A stretch of DNA of 64,000 bases from Mesorhizobium sp. C432A (GCF_030323145.1 NZ_CP100470.1:1426001-1490000); one strand, 5' to 3'. Positions 42,201 through 52,081 are shown, numbered from the stretch's first letter. The notes: generated by a model from the sequence alone, not told the origin. Translations and numbers: made by a program.

Positions 42201-43082
42201 TCAATCCCCCAGCGGCAACTTTGGATCGTCGACCTTCAGCGTGTTCACGCTCTGCTTGATGCGGCGCAGGTTTTCGAGAACCCTGGGTCCGCGCGTCTCG
42301 GCCACGGAGGTGACGATCATGTCGATGATCGACAGCAGAGCATAGCGCGACGAGGTCGGCTTGTAGATGTTGCCGTCCTCCAGCGACTGGAACTGGATGA
42401 CGGTATCGGCGGCCTTGGCGAGCGCTGATTCCGGCGGGGTTACGGCGATGGTGGTGGCGCCATATTGCTGGGCCACCTGAACGGCGTCGATCACCGAGCG
42501 CGCATAGCCGGACACCGAGAACGCGATCAGCGTCGTCTCCGATGTGGCGACCGCGGCATACATGCGCTGCAATTGCCCGTCGATCTGCGCCAGCACCGGC
42601 ACGCCGAGCCGAAACAGCCGGTTCTGCATCTCGGTCGCCATCATCGAGGAAATGCCGCCGGAGCCGATGCACAGCACATTGCCCGAACTGACGATGCGCG
42701 CGGCCACGCCCACCAGCGTCTTCATGTCGAGGTTTTCGCTGGCGCGCTGGATGGCGGCGATTGCCGCTTCGGTGATGGCCGACGCAATGCGCTGCTCGCG
42801 CGCGTCGCGGTTCAGCGGTTCGGGCGACAGATACTGGCCGCCAATGGCAATCGCCTGCGCCAGGTAGAATTTGAAATCGCGCAGACCCTCGCAGCCGAGA
42901 TTGCGGCAGAAACGGGTGACCGTCGGCTCGCTGACGCCGACGCGCGCGGCAATTTCCGAGATTGCCGCCTTGGAGGCGAAGTCGAGATCGGTCAGCACGA
43001 GGCCGGCCAGGCGGCGGTCCGATTTGGTGCCGTCCTGCGACATCAGCTGCAGGCGCGTGATGATGTCGGCCGGCGTTTTCAT
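42201..43082 (-). CDS. MurR/RpiR family transcriptional regulator
   Basis: 293 residues. The N-terminal HTH_6 domain reads AAISEIAARVGVSEPTVTRFCRNLGCEGLRDFKFYLA. The C-terminal SIS sugar-phosphate-binding domain (about 125-265) has VLCIGSGGISSMMATEMQNRLFRLG and TLIAFSVSGYARSVIDAVQVAQQYGATTIAVT. Such proteins sense sugar phosphates and repress or activate nearby catabolic operons. It precedes an ABC ATPase gene and an SDR gene on the same strand, and the rest of the transporter is divergent, so it is the probable local regulator. Confidence 0.94.
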   Translation of the reverse strand: MKTPADIITRLQLMSQDGTKSDRRLAGLVLTDLDFASKAAISEIAARVGVSEPTVTRFCRNLGCEGLRDFKFYLAQAIAIGGQYLSPEPLNRDAREQRIASAITEAAIAAIQRASENLDMKTLVGVAARIVSSGNVLCIGSGGISSMMATEMQNRLFRLGVPVLAQIDGQLQRMYAAVATSETTLIAFSVSGYARSVIDAVQVAQQYGATTIAVTPPESALAKAADTVIQFQSLEDGNIYKPTSSRYALLSIIDMIVTSVAETRGPRVLENLRRIKQSVNTLKVDDPKLPLGD

Positions 43083-43132
43083 TTCTGGGTTGTCGTCTTC
43101 ATCGTGGTGTTTTCGTTTTCATGCCGGAGCTC

Positions 43133-44200
43133 TCATAGCGGCAGGCCTGTCGCCGTGTCGAACAGATGGATGTTTGCAGGCGCGACCGAGACCGGCAGCA
43201 TTTCACCCGGCTTGACCTGTATCCGATCGCGGAACACGGCGCGCACCGTGTCAGCGCCGATGGCGCCATAGACATGGGTTTCCGAGCCGGTCGGCTCGAC
43301 GACATCGACCTTGATCGCCATCGCGTCGACAGCCTCGCCGATGACGAAGTGTTCGGGCCGTATGCCGGCCTCGACCGTGCTGCCAGCCGGCACCGTCTTG
43401 CTGCCGAGCGCCAGTCGCCCTCCGCCGGCCGATTGGAACCAGCTTTTCTCGGGCGTTGTCTTAAGCGCCCCCGACACAAAGCTCATCGACGGCGAGCCGA
43501 TGAAGGAGGCGACGAATTTGTTGGCGGGACGGTCGTAGAGCTCCAGCGGGGCGCCGACCTGCTGGATCTTGCCGCGATCCATCACCACGATGCGGTCGGC
43601 CATGGTCATGGCTTCGATCTGGTCGTGGGTGACATAGACGATGGTCGATTTCAGCCGCTGGTGCAGCGCCTTGATCTCGGTGCGCATCTGCACGCGCAAC
43701 TGCGCGTCGAGATTGCTGAGCGGTTCGTCGAACAGGAACACCGAGGGCTCGCGCACGATGGCGCGGCCCATGGCGACGCGCTGGCGCTGGCCGCCCGACA
43801 GTTCCCGGGGATAGCGGTCGAGATAGGCGAACAGGTTGAGGACGCCAGAGGCCTTTTTCACCTTGGCGCCGATTGCCGTGCGGCTTTCGCCGCGGATCTT
43901 TGGGCCAAAGCCGATATTGTCGGCCGCTTTCAGGTGCGGAAACAGCGCATAGGACTGGAAGACCATCGCGATGTTACGCCGCTGTGGCGGCAAATCGTTG
44001 GCGCGCATGCCGCCGATCAAGAGGTCGCCTGCGGTGATCGGCTCCAGCCCGGCCAGCATGCGCAGCAAGGTCGACTTGCCGCAGCCGGAAGGGCCGACCA
44101 GCACGACGAACTCGCCGCTCTTGATGTCGAGGCTGATGTTTTCGAGGATCTTGTGGCGTCCGAAGGATTTCGACAGGTCGCGGAACTCGACATCGGTCAT
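43133..44200 (-). CDS. ABC transporter ATPase, MalK/UgpC type
   Basis: 355 residues. Walker A GPSGCGKST, Q-loop VFQSYALFPHL, signature LSGGQRQRVAMGRAIVREP, Walker B VFLFDEPLSNLD and the switch histidine (YVTHDQIEAMTMADRIVVM) are intact. A C-terminal TOBE regulatory region follows (from about residue 235). It powers the carbohydrate importer whose binding protein and permeases are encoded divergently at 45152-48406. It begins 2 bp after the upstream SDR gene. Confidence 0.94.
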   Translation of the reverse strand: MTDVEFRDLSKSFGRHKILENISLDIKSGEFVVLVGPSGCGKSTLLRMLAGLEPITAGDLLIGGMRANDLPPQRRNIAMVFQSYALFPHLKAADNIGFGPKIRGESRTAIGAKVKKASGVLNLFAYLDRYPRELSGGQRQRVAMGRAIVREPSVFLFDEPLSNLDAQLRVQMRTEIKALHQRLKSTIVYVTHDQIEAMTMADRIVVMDRGKIQQVGAPLELYDRPANKFVASFIGSPSMSFVSGALKTTPEKSWFQSAGGGRLALGSKTVPAGSTVEAGIRPEHFVIGEAVDAMAIKVDVVEPTGSETHVYGAIGADTVRAVFRDRIQVKPGEMLPVSVAPANIHLFDTATGLPL

Positions 44201-44202
44201 GG

Positions 44203-44973
44203 TCAGGCTCCCAATATGTCGTCGATGAAGGGCAGGAAGCCGGCGGTCAGTCCGGCGTCGACCGGCACCACCGCGCCGGTTATCCCCGATGCGCGATCCG
44301 AAACAAGGAAGGCCACCGCTTCGGCCACTTCCGTGGCGTCGACGATGCGGCCGAGCGGATAGAGCCGCTTGAGCTTGCCGAGAACATCCGGGTTCTTGGC
44401 CAGGCGATGGTCCCAGGCGGCAGTGCGGATCGAGCCGGGGCAGACGACATTGGCGCGCAGCCCGTTGCGGCCGAGTTCCACAGCGATCGCTTTGGCATAG
44501 GCATTGATGCCGGCCTTGGCTGCGGCATAGGCCGGGTTGCCGAAGTGGGCGATGGCGTTGACGGAAGAGATGAAGACGACGCTGCCCGAACCGCGCGCGG
44601 CCATCGCCTTGATCAGTGGATCGGCGAACAGCATCACCCCGGTCAGATTGAGATCGAGCTCGTGCTCAATCTTATCGGGTGTCAATGCGGCAAGCGTCTC
44701 TGCGCGCGTCCAGCCGGCATTGTTGATCAGCATGTCGGGAACGCCATCTTTCTCAAGGATCGCTGGTATCGCCGCCTCGATGGAAGCCCGGTCGAGGAGG
44801 TCGAAGGCGTGACGCGACGCCAGGTGTGGGCTGCGCAACGCATCTTGCGACTGGTCGCAGCCGACGACCCGCGCGCCTCGTTCGGCCAGCAGCGCCACAA
44901 TAGCCGAGCCGAGCCCGCCGCCGGCGCCGGTCACCAGCACGGTCTTGCCCGCGAATTCGGCCGTTGAAACCAC
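44203..44973 (-). CDS. SDR-family oxidoreductase
   Basis: 256 residues with the N-terminal cofactor motif TGAGGGLGSA, NNAGWT, a serine in FISSVNAIAHFG and the catalytic YAAAK. Classical SDR fold, cytosolic, NAD(P)-dependent. It heads the minus-strand branch (SDR, ATPase, RpiR) and shares its promoter region with the divergent transporter genes, so it probably oxidises or reduces the imported sugar-like compound. The substrate is not identifiable. Confidence 0.93.
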   Translation of the reverse strand: MVSTAEFAGKTVLVTGAGGGLGSAIVALLAERGARVVGCDQSQDALRSPHLASRHAFDLLDRASIEAAIPAILEKDGVPDMLINNAGWTRAETLAALTPDKIEHELDLNLTGVMLFADPLIKAMAARGSGSVVFISSVNAIAHFGNPAYAAAKAGINAYAKAIAVELGRNGLRANVVCPGSIRTAAWDHRLAKNPDVLGKLKRLYPLGRIVDATEVAEAVAFLVSDRASGITGAVVPVDAGLTAGFLPFIDDILGA

Positions 44974-45025
44974 CCTGCGCGCCTCCCTGGGATCTACGAT
45001 AGTCGGAAAACGCTATTTTAAGAAA

Positions 45026-45079
45026 TGTAATTAAGCAACAGGATAATCCGCTTGCACAGCGTGAAATGATGGATAATGT
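45026..45079. promoter_or_regulatory. Divergent promoter region with candidate RpiR-type operator
   Basis: TGTAATTAAGCAACA (45026-45040) matches the TGTA(A/G)T...TACA type of palindrome used by HexR/RpiR regulators at 13 of 15 positions. TTGCAC (45052-45057) and TAATGT (45074-45079) are 16 bp apart and may serve the binding-protein gene. The surrounding 180 bp between the divergent genes are AT-rich relative to the window. Confidence 0.3.
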
Positions 45080-45151
45080 AGGAAAGTCACATAAAGCCTT
45101 GGTCGCCTGGAAGCCGCAAGAGCGCAGGCGCAATCAAATGGGAGAGATCGA

Positions 45152-46384
45152 ATGAAGCTTGCAAAATGGACTGTCGGCCTGATGGCCGGAATGAGCCTGC
45201 TCGCCCTGGCCGCGCAGGCAGATGCCGGCGAGGTGCGCGTAACCGTCGCCGAATACAGCGCCAAGACCGGCCCGTATTTCGAAGCCGTGAAAAAGGAATT
45301 CGAGGCAGCCAACCCGGGTATCACCGTCAAGTTCGAAGTTGTGCCGTGGGACGTGCTGCTGCAGAAGCTGACCACCGACATCACCGCCGGCACCAATGCC
45401 GACCTGTCGATCATCGGCACCCGCTGGCTGATCGATTTCGTCCAGCAGGATGTCGCCGAGCCGCTCGACGGCTACATCAAGCCAGACTTCAAGGACCGCT
45501 TCATCGACACCTTCCTGTCGCCGTCGATCATGGAGGGCAAGACCTACGGCCTGCCGATCGCGGCCTCGGCGCGCGCCATGTACTACAACAAGGAATTGTT
45601 CGAGAAGGCCGGAATCGCCAACCCGCCGGCAACCTGGACCGAGTTGCAGGAGGATGCGCGCAAGATCAAGGCGCTGGGTACCGGCACGTTCGGCTTCGGC
45701 CTGCAGGGCAAGGAGATCGAGACCGACGTCTATTACTACTATGCGATGTGGTCGCAAGGCACCGAGATCCTCAACAAGGATGGCACGTCGGGCCTCGGCA
45801 CGCCCGGCGCGCTCGAAGCCGCCAAGCTCTACAAGTCGATGATCGACGAAGGCCTGACGGAACCCGGCGTCACCTCCAACAACCGCGAGGACGTCCAGAA
45901 CCTGTTCAAGCAGGGCAAGGTCGGCATGATGATCACCGCGCCCTTCCTGTCCAACCAGATCAAGGACGAGGCGCCGAACCTGAAATATGGCGTGGCCGCT
46001 ATCCCCGCCGGACCGACCGGCGCGCGCGGCACGTACGGCGTCACCGATTCCATCATCATGTTCAAGAATTCCAAGAACAAGGATGAGGCCTGGAAGCTGC
46101 TCGACTTCCTGTTCACCACCGAACAGCGCGCCAAGTTCACGCAAGGGGAAGGCTTCCTGCCGGTGAACAAGGAAGAGGCCAAGATGGACTATTACGTCAA
46201 CAATGCCGATCTGGCAGCGTTCACCGCGCTGCTGCCCGACGCCCGCTTTGCGCCGGTCATCCCCGGCTGGGAAGAAGTCGCCCAGATCACCTCGGATGCC
46301 ATGCAGAAGATCTATCTCGGCGGCGACCCCGAGGCAGGCTTGAAGGAAGCGGCTGCCAAGGCCAACGCCGTGATCAAGAAATAG
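45152..46384 (+). CDS. Extracellular solute-binding protein, family 1 (MalE type)
   Basis: 410 residues with a Sec signal peptide (MKLAKWTVGLMAGMSLLALA through ADA). The mature fold has VRVTVAEYSAKTGPYFEAVKKEFEAANPGITVKFEVVPWDVLLQKLTTDI, DLSIIGTRWLIDFVQQDVAEPLD and GVTDSIIMFKNSKNKDEAWKLLDFLFT, the usual SBP_bac_1 order. It captures a carbohydrate in the periplasm for the two following permeases. GGGAGA precedes the ATG. A strong hairpin and a fold-back repeat separate it from the permease genes. Confidence 0.94.
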   Translation: MKLAKWTVGLMAGMSLLALAAQADAGEVRVTVAEYSAKTGPYFEAVKKEFEAANPGITVKFEVVPWDVLLQKLTTDITAGTNADLSIIGTRWLIDFVQQDVAEPLDGYIKPDFKDRFIDTFLSPSIMEGKTYGLPIAASARAMYYNKELFEKAGIANPPATWTELQEDARKIKALGTGTFGFGLQGKEIETDVYYYYAMWSQGTEILNKDGTSGLGTPGALEAAKLYKSMIDEGLTEPGVTSNNREDVQNLFKQGKVGMMITAPFLSNQIKDEAPNLKYGVAAIPAGPTGARGTYGVTDSIIMFKNSKNKDEAWKLLDFLFTTEQRAKFTQGEGFLPVNKEEAKMDYYVNNADLAAFTALLPDARFAPVIPGWEEVAQITSDAMQKIYLGGDPEAGLKEAAAKANAVIKK

Positions 46385-46403
46385 GGCGTATCTCCCTGCG
46401 CCC

Positions 46404-46430
46404 GGCGCGCCCCTGAGATCGGGGCGCGCC
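46404..46430 (+). terminator. Perfect 10-bp hairpin after the binding-protein gene
   Basis: GGCGCGCCCC (46404-46413) and GGGGCGCGCC (46421-46430) with a 7-nt loop, 19 bp after the stop codon and followed by ACACTTTCCT. It could terminate part of the transcripts or protect the binding-protein mRNA end. Confidence 0.7.
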
Positions 46431-46436
46431 ACACTT

Positions 46437-46625
46437 TCCTCTCCCTCCGGAGGGGGAGAGGTGGCTCGGCGAAGCCGAGACGGAGTGGGGGAACCACCTG
46501 GCAACCGCCGCGAACGGACATAGGAAGGGCAATAGGGGCAAACATCACCTCGCCTTGCGCCCCAAGGGTCGACCCCCCGAGCTTCGCTCGACACCTCTCC
46601 CCCGATCGACGGGGGAGAGGAAAGG
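46437..46625. repeat. Fold-back repeat element between binding protein and permease genes
   Basis: Left half CCTCTCCCTCCGGAGGGGGA ... GGCTCGGCGAAGCC and right half GAGCTTCGCTC ... CCTCTCCCCCGATCGACGGG are inverted copies. With the hairpin before it, it fills most of the 331-bp gap 46385-46715; about 90 bp before the first permease gene hold no other feature that I can see. Confidence 0.8.
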
Positions 46626-46715
46626 CATTCTTCTGAAGCGCTGCTAAAGACCGATATGCAAGATTGATCCGAGCTGGCGTGCCAGCGCCACAGAACCACG
46701 GTACAAAACCGGCCG

Positions 46716-47585
46716 ATGCAAAATCGCTTCTTGCCCTATCTGCTGACCTTGCCCAGCCTGTTGCTGGCGGCGGTCGTCATCTTCTGGCCGGTCTGGGACC
46801 TGATCCAGATCTCGACGCATGACGTCAGCCGCTTCGGCCAGCTACGCGACTTCAACGATTTCGCCAATTATTCAGCCTTCCTCGCCGATCCCGATTTCCT
46901 GGCGGCACTCTGGCGCACCGGCCTGTGGACGTTGCTGGTGGTCGGCGGCGCGCTGCTGTTGTCGGTGCCGGTGGCGATGATCCTCAACACCGATTTCTAC
47001 GGCCGCGGCATTGCCCGCGTCATCATCATGCTGCCCTGGGCGGTGTCGCTGACGATGACGGCGGTGGTCTGGCGCTGGGCGCTCAACGGTGAAAGCGGCA
47101 TGCTGAACTCGGCGCTGATCGGGCTCGGCCTGATCCATGAAAACATCCAGTGGCTGGCGCGCGCCGAGACGGCATTCCCGATGCAGGTGCTGATCGGCAT
47201 ATTGGTGACGGTACCGTTCACCACGACCATCTTCCTCGGCGGCCTGTCGTCGATCCCCGACGACCTCTACGAGGCGGCGGCCCTGGAGGGGGCGACGCCG
47301 CTGCAGCAGTTCCGCGAGATCACCTTTCCGCTGCTGAAGCCGTTCATCAACATCGCCATCGTGCTCAACACCATCTACGTCTTCAATTCCTTCCCGATCA
47401 TCTGGGTGATGACGCAGGGCGGGCCGGCCAACTCGACCGACATATTGGTCACCCATCTCTACAAGCTGGCCTTCCGCATCGGCAAACTGGGTGAAGCATC
47501 GGCGGTGTCGCTGCTGATGTTCGCCATCCTTTTGATCTTCACCATGATCTATGTGCGGCTTGCCATGCGGGAGCAGCGCACATGA
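46716..47585 (+). CDS. ABC transporter permease, MalF/UgpA type
   Basis: 289 residues with six helices. N-terminal [28 protein letters not shown] and the EAA loop [29 protein letters not shown] fit the BPD_transp_1 carbohydrate subfamily, and [32 protein letters not shown] is the conserved C-terminal region. It pairs with the next permease, which overlaps it by 4 bp. Confidence 0.94.
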   Translation: MQNRFLPYLLTLPSLLLAAVVIFWPVWDLIQISTHDVSRFGQLRDFNDFANYSAFLADPDFLAALWRTGLWTLLVVGGALLLSVPVAMILNTDFYGRGIARVIIMLPWAVSLTMTAVVWRWALNGESGMLNSALIGLGLIHENIQWLARAETAFPMQVLIGILVTVPFTTTIFLGGLSSIPDDLYEAAALEGATPLQQFREITFPLLKPFINIAIVLNTIYVFNSFPIIWVMTQGGPANSTDILVTHLYKLAFRIGKLGEASAVSLLMFAILLIFTMIYVRLAMREQRT

Positions 47586-48406
47586 CGCCCAAGCTGAAGC
47601 GTACGATCATCGCCTGGCTGCTGCTTTCGCCGCTGCTCGTGGTGACGATCTTCCCCTTCGCGGTAATGTTTTTGACCGCGGTCAAGCCGCGGCAGGAGGT
47701 GCTGTCGCCGACCTGGTGGCCAAGCGAATTCCACTGGTCGAATTTTGCCGACATGTGGGTGGCGACCGGCTTTGGCCAGGCGCTGGCCAATTCGCTCTAT
47801 GTCTCTGTTATCGCCACCGTCGGCGCCATCCTGATCTCGGTGCCGGCCGCCTATGCCATGTCGCGGTTTCGCTTTGCCGGCTATGGCGCCTTCCGCCAGT
47901 TCCTGCTGATCTCGCAGATGATCTCGCCGATCGTGCTGGTGCTCGGCCTGTTCCGGCTGATGGCGGCCTGGGGTCTGATCGAATCCACGACCGCGCTCGG
48001 CGTCATCTACATGGCTTTCAACGTCGCCTTCACCGTGTGGATGCTGCAAAGCTATTTCGACACCATCCCGCGCGATCTCGAGGAAGCAGCGTGGATGGAA
48101 GGCGCCGGCCGATGGCTGACCTTGCGAAAAGTGTTTCTGCCGCTTTGCCTGCCGGCAATAGCGGTGACCGCCATCTTCACCTTCATCAACGCATGGAATG
48201 AGTTCGTCGTTGCGCTCACAATGCTGCGCAGCCAGGAAAGTTACACGCTGCCTATCCAGGTGTTCTCGCTGGTCGCCGGCCGCTACACGATCGAATGGCA
48301 CCATGTAATGGCGGCGACGCTGCTGGCGACGCTGCCGGTGGCAATCCTGTTCATCTGGCTGCAGCGCTATCTCGTCCGCGGGCTGGCGCTCGGGGCGGTC
48401 AAATAA
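47582..48406 (+). CDS. ABC transporter permease, MalG/UgpE type
   Basis: 274 residues, six helices. It has [36 protein letters not shown] after the first helix and the EAA loop [29 protein letters not shown], then [15 protein letters not shown], all standard for the MalG group. The ATG overlaps the preceding stop codon (ATGA). The M81-family gene follows 25 bp later in the same transcript. Confidence 0.94.
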   Translation: MTPKLKRTIIAWLLLSPLLVVTIFPFAVMFLTAVKPRQEVLSPTWWPSEFHWSNFADMWVATGFGQALANSLYVSVIATVGAILISVPAAYAMSRFRFAGYGAFRQFLLISQMISPIVLVLGLFRLMAAWGLIESTTALGVIYMAFNVAFTVWMLQSYFDTIPRDLEEAAWMEGAGRWLTLRKVFLPLCLPAIAVTAIFTFINAWNEFVVALTMLRSQESYTLPIQVFSLVAGRYTIEWHHVMAATLLATLPVAILFIWLQRYLVRGLALGAVK

Positions 48407-48431
48407 CGGCGCCATTCACAACGGAGCTTTC

Positions 48432-49907
48432 ATGCGCATCTTCACCGCCTCGCTGGCGACCGAAACCAACACCTTCTCGCCGGTGCCGACCGACCGGGCG
48501 TCGTTCGAGATGGCGTTCTATGCCGGGCCGGGCAAGCATCCGGACACGCCGACCTTGTGCTCCTCGCCGATGGTCGCGCTGCGCCGGCGTGCGGCTGCCG
48601 AAGGGCTGACCGTCGTCGAAGGCACCGCCACCTGGGCGGAGCCGGGCGGGCTGGTGCAGCGGCAGACCTATGAGTCGTTGCGCGACGAGATTCTCGGCCA
48701 GTTGAAGGCAGCCTTGCCGGTCGACGCCGTCATCCTCGGCCTGCACGGCGCCATGGTGGCGCAAGGCTATGACGATTGCGAAGGCGATCTGCTGGAACGG
48801 GTTCGCGCAATCGTCGGGCCCGACGTGGTGATCGCGGTCGAGCTCGACCCGCACAGTCATCTGACCCCAAAGCGCGTCGCGGCATGCAATGTCATGGCCT
48901 ATTTCCTCGAATTCCCGCACACCGACTTCTATGAGCGCGGCGAACATGTCGTCGAGCTTGGATTGGCGGCGGCGCGCGACGAGATCAAGCCGGTGATCTC
49001 GACGTTCGACTGCCGCATGATCCAGGTGCTGCCGACCAGCCGCGAGCCGATGCGCTCCTTCGTCGACCGCATCAAGGCGCTGCACGGCAAGGACGGCGTG
49101 CTGTCGGTCTCGGTCATCCATGGCTTCATGGCCGCGGACGTGCCGGAAATGGGCACGCGCATCCTGGTCGTCACTGACAATGACAAGGCCAAGGGCGATG
49201 CGCTGGCGGAGAGGCTAGGGCACGAGCTTTACGCCATGCGCGAAAGGACGGCGATGACGATGCTGAACACCGAGGACGGCATCGCGCGGGCACTGGCCGT
49301 GCGCAAGGAAAATCCCGGCAAGCCGGTTGTGATTGCCGACATCTGGGACAATCCCGGCGGTGGCGTCGCCGGCGACGGTACGGTCGTGCTGCGCGCCATG
49401 CTGGAACGGGGCGTGGACAATTTTGGCGTGGCGACGATCTGGGACCCGATCGCTGTCACCTTTTGCCAGGCGGCAGGCGAAGGCGCCGTCATCGACCTGC
49501 GCTTCGGCGGCAAGGCCGGGCCGCTGGCCGGCGAACCGATCGATGCGCGCGTCAAGGTGTTGAAAGCCGTCCCCGAGGGCTGGCAGAGCTTCGGGCCGAG
49601 CCGGGTGACGCTCGGACCGACGGCGCTGGTGCGGCTCGAAGGCACCGAAATCGACATCATCCTCAACACCAACCGCACGCAGACCTTCGAGCCGGATGTC
49701 TTCTCCAACATCGGTGTCGATCCGTTGTCGAAGGACATATTGCTGATCAAGTCAACCAACCATTTCTACGCCGGCTTTGAACCGATCGCGGCGGAGATCA
49801 TCTATGTCTCGGCGCCGAGCTCGTATCCGAGCAATCCGGCGGTGACGGATTACAGGAAGCTGACGCGGCCGGTGTGGCCACGGGTGGCGGATCCTTGGCG
49901 CTGGTGA
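48432..49907 (+). CDS. M81 family (MlrC-like) metalloprotein
   Basis: 491 residues. N-terminal RIFTASLATETNTFSPVPTD, DAVILGLHGAMVAQGYDDCEGDLLERVR, VELDPHSHLT and C-terminal VIADIWDNPGGGVAGDGTVVLRAML are the MlrC/M81 hallmarks, with His/Asp candidates for metal binding. MlrC was described as the last peptidase of microcystin breakdown, yet most homologues sit, as here, beside sugar or amino-acid importers in organisms that do not degrade microcystin. The reaction in this context is unknown; hydrolysis or isomerisation of the imported compound is possible. It ends in a palindrome shared with the convergent M3 peptidase gene. Confidence 0.93.
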   Translation: MRIFTASLATETNTFSPVPTDRASFEMAFYAGPGKHPDTPTLCSSPMVALRRRAAAEGLTVVEGTATWAEPGGLVQRQTYESLRDEILGQLKAALPVDAVILGLHGAMVAQGYDDCEGDLLERVRAIVGPDVVIAVELDPHSHLTPKRVAACNVMAYFLEFPHTDFYERGEHVVELGLAAARDEIKPVISTFDCRMIQVLPTSREPMRSFVDRIKALHGKDGVLSVSVIHGFMAADVPEMGTRILVVTDNDKAKGDALAERLGHELYAMRERTAMTMLNTEDGIARALAVRKENPGKPVVIADIWDNPGGGVAGDGTVVLRAMLERGVDNFGVATIWDPIAVTFCQAAGEGAVIDLRFGGKAGPLAGEPIDARVKVLKAVPEGWQSFGPSRVTLGPTALVRLEGTEIDIILNTNRTQTFEPDVFSNIGVDPLSKDILLIKSTNHFYAGFEPIAAEIIYVSAPSSYPSNPAVTDYRKLTRPVWPRVADPWRW

Positions 49908-49929
49908 TCTCCCCCTCGAGGGGGGAGAT
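49907..49929. terminator. Palindromic terminator between convergent genes (single half-unit of the repeat family)
   Basis: ATCTCCCCC (49907-49915) and GGGGGAGAT (49921-49929) pair around a short TCGAG loop, in a 31-bp gap between the M81 and M3 genes. The core matches the ATCTCCCCCT half-unit of the larger fold-back repeats. Confidence 0.7.
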
Positions 49930-49938
49930 AAGGCGGCG

Positions 49939-51993
49939 CTATAGCAATCCCCGCTTCACCATCATCGCTTCCGGCGAAGGCATCTTGCCGCGGAACGCCG
50001 TGTACAGCTCCTCCGGATCCTTCGACCCGCCAGCGGCATAGATATTCTTCCGAAGCCGTTCCGCCAGCGCCGGGTTGAAGGGATCGCCGGTCTCCTCGAA
50101 GGCGGCGAAGGCGTCGGCGTCGAGCACTTCCGACCACATGTAGGAATAGTAGCCGGCTGAATAACCGTCGCCGGAGAAGATATGGCCGAAATGCGGGGTG
50201 CGATGACGCATGGCGATGGTGTCGGGCATATCAAGCTTTTCCAGCGTTTCGGCTTCGAAACGCAGCGGTTCCGCCGGCGCATCCGGCCGCGCGTGATACG
50301 CCATGTCGATCAGCGCCGACGCTGTGAACTCGACCGTGGCGAAACCGGCGCCGAACGTGCGGGCGGCCAGCATCTTGTCGAGCAGCGACTTCGGCATCGG
50401 CTTGCCGGTCTTAACATGCAGCGCATGCTTTTCCAGCACTGCGGGCACCGTCAGCCAGTGCTCGTAGAGCTGCGAAGGCAGTTCGACGAAATCGCGGGAA
50501 ACCGAGGTGCCCGCCACCGACGGCCAGGTGACGTCGGTCAGCATGCCGTGCAAAGCATGGCCGAACTCGTGGAACAGGGTCTTGGCCTCATCGACCGACA
50601 ACAGCGCTGCTTCCCCGGCCGGCGGCTTGGCGAAGTTCATGATATTGTAGATCACCGGCTTGGAGCCATCGCCAAGCTTGTAGCCCGACTTCAGCGCGCT
50701 CATCCACGCGCCGGAGCGCTTCGAGGACCGGGCGAAATAGTCGGCGAGGAACAGGCCGCGCTCGCTGCCATCGGCGTTCTTCACCACGAAGACGCGCGCG
50801 TCGGGATGCCAGGCGGCGATGCCCTTCTTCTCCTCGAAAGTGATGCCGAACAGTTTTGTGGCGACGTCGAAGCAGGCGTCGATGATGCGGTCGAGTTGCA
50901 GATAGGGTTTCAGTTCCGCCTCGTCGAAGGCGAATTTTTCGGCGCGCAATTTCTCCTGGTAGAAGCGCCAGTCCCAGGCGGCGAATTTTTCGTTGCTGCC
51001 TGCCTTGGTCGCCAGCCGCTCCAGCTCCTTCTGGTCGGCGGCGGCCTTCTCCAGCGCTTTCTCCCAGACCGGGTCGAGGAGGTCGTGCACCGCCTTCGGC
51101 GTCTTGGCCATGGTGTCGTCGAGTTTCAGCGCGGCGAACGAGGCATAGCCTAGCAGCCTGGCCTTTTCGGCGCGCAGTTTCAGCATGTCGCGCACCACTG
51201 CGGTGTTGTCGCTGGCGCCGCCATTCTGGCCGCGCATGGTGAAAGCGCGGAAGGCGCTCTCGCGCAGGTCGCGGCGTTCGGAGAAGGTCGTGAACGGCTC
51301 ATAGATAGAGCGCGACAAGGTGACTGCGTAGCGGCCTTTCTGGCCGCGCGTCTCGGCGGCTTCGGCCATCGAACTCTTCACGAAGTCCGGCAGGCCCGCA
51401 AGATCAGCCTCGTCGAGGAAAAGCGCCCAGTCGCGCTCGTCGGCCAGCACGTTCTGGCCGAAGGTCGTGCCGAGCGAGGACAGCTCCTCGCTGATGTTGG
51501 CCAGCCGCTTCTTGCCGTCGGCGTCGAGTTTTGCGCCCGATCGCACAAAGCCTTTCCAGGTCTTCTCCAGCACCCGCAGCGTCTCGGCGTCGAGTTTGAG
51601 CGTCTCACGGCGCTGGTAGAGATCGTCGACGCGGGCAAACAATTTCTCGTTCATCGAGATCGCCGAGAAATGCCTCGACATTTTTGGCGAGATATCGCGC
51701 TCCAGCGCCTGGATCGCATCGTTGGTGTGGGCGCCGGCCCGGCACCAGAAGATCGACGAGACATGGTCGAGCGGCTCACCGGCGAGCTCGAGGGCTGCCA
51801 GCGTATTCTCGATGGTCGGCGCATCCTTGTTGCCGGCGATCGCATCGATTTCGGCCTCATGTGCCTTCAGCGCCGCGTCGAACACCGAGGAGAAATCGTC
51901 GTCGCCGATGCTGGCAAAATCCGGCAGGCCGAGCGGCCCTTGCCATTTGGTCAGCGGATGGGCGGCGAGATCGACGGTTTTCGTGGACGGCAT
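49939..51993 (-). CDS. M3 family metallopeptidase (oligopeptidase A / Dcp type)
   Basis: 684 residues from the ATG at 51993; an upstream extension to 52074 looks non-native. The zinc motif HExxH (FHEFGHALHGMLTD, near residue 473) is intact, with the downstream third-ligand region about 25 residues later. The start PLTKWQGPLGLPDFASIGDDDFSSVFDAALKAHEAEIDAI is typical of the OpdA/Dcp family. It degrades short peptides in the cytosol, since no signal peptide is present. No clear ribosome site precedes the ATG. It is the last gene of a minus-strand run from the pyridoxal kinase downward, but with gaps. Confidence 0.94.
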   Translation of the reverse strand: MPSTKTVDLAAHPLTKWQGPLGLPDFASIGDDDFSSVFDAALKAHEAEIDAIAGNKDAPTIENTLAALELAGEPLDHVSSIFWCRAGAHTNDAIQALERDISPKMSRHFSAISMNEKLFARVDDLYQRRETLKLDAETLRVLEKTWKGFVRSGAKLDADGKKRLANISEELSSLGTTFGQNVLADERDWALFLDEADLAGLPDFVKSSMAEAAETRGQKGRYAVTLSRSIYEPFTTFSERRDLRESAFRAFTMRGQNGGASDNTAVVRDMLKLRAEKARLLGYASFAALKLDDTMAKTPKAVHDLLDPVWEKALEKAAADQKELERLATKAGSNEKFAAWDWRFYQEKLRAEKFAFDEAELKPYLQLDRIIDACFDVATKLFGITFEEKKGIAAWHPDARVFVVKNADGSERGLFLADYFARSSKRSGAWMSALKSGYKLGDGSKPVIYNIMNFAKPPAGEAALLSVDEAKTLFHEFGHALHGMLTDVTWPSVAGTSVSRDFVELPSQLYEHWLTVPAVLEKHALHVKTGKPMPKSLLDKMLAARTFGAGFATVEFTASALIDMAYHARPDAPAEPLRFEAETLEKLDMPDTIAMRHRTPHFGHIFSGDGYSAGYYSYMWSEVLDADAFAAFEETGDPFNPALAERLRKNIYAAGGSKDPEELYTAFRGKMPSPEAMMVKRGLL

Positions 51994-52081
51994 GGGGGAT
52001 CTTTCGATGATTGGCGGAGCTTGCTGACCGATGTAGGGCGATGACTGGCGCGGCGCAACAGCGCGGCCGTTCAAGCCCGCG

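Noticed and set aside
45134..46699. 521-codon minus-strand open frame
   Set aside because: Antisense to the MalE-type binding-protein gene and running through a repeat element; no recognisable domain.
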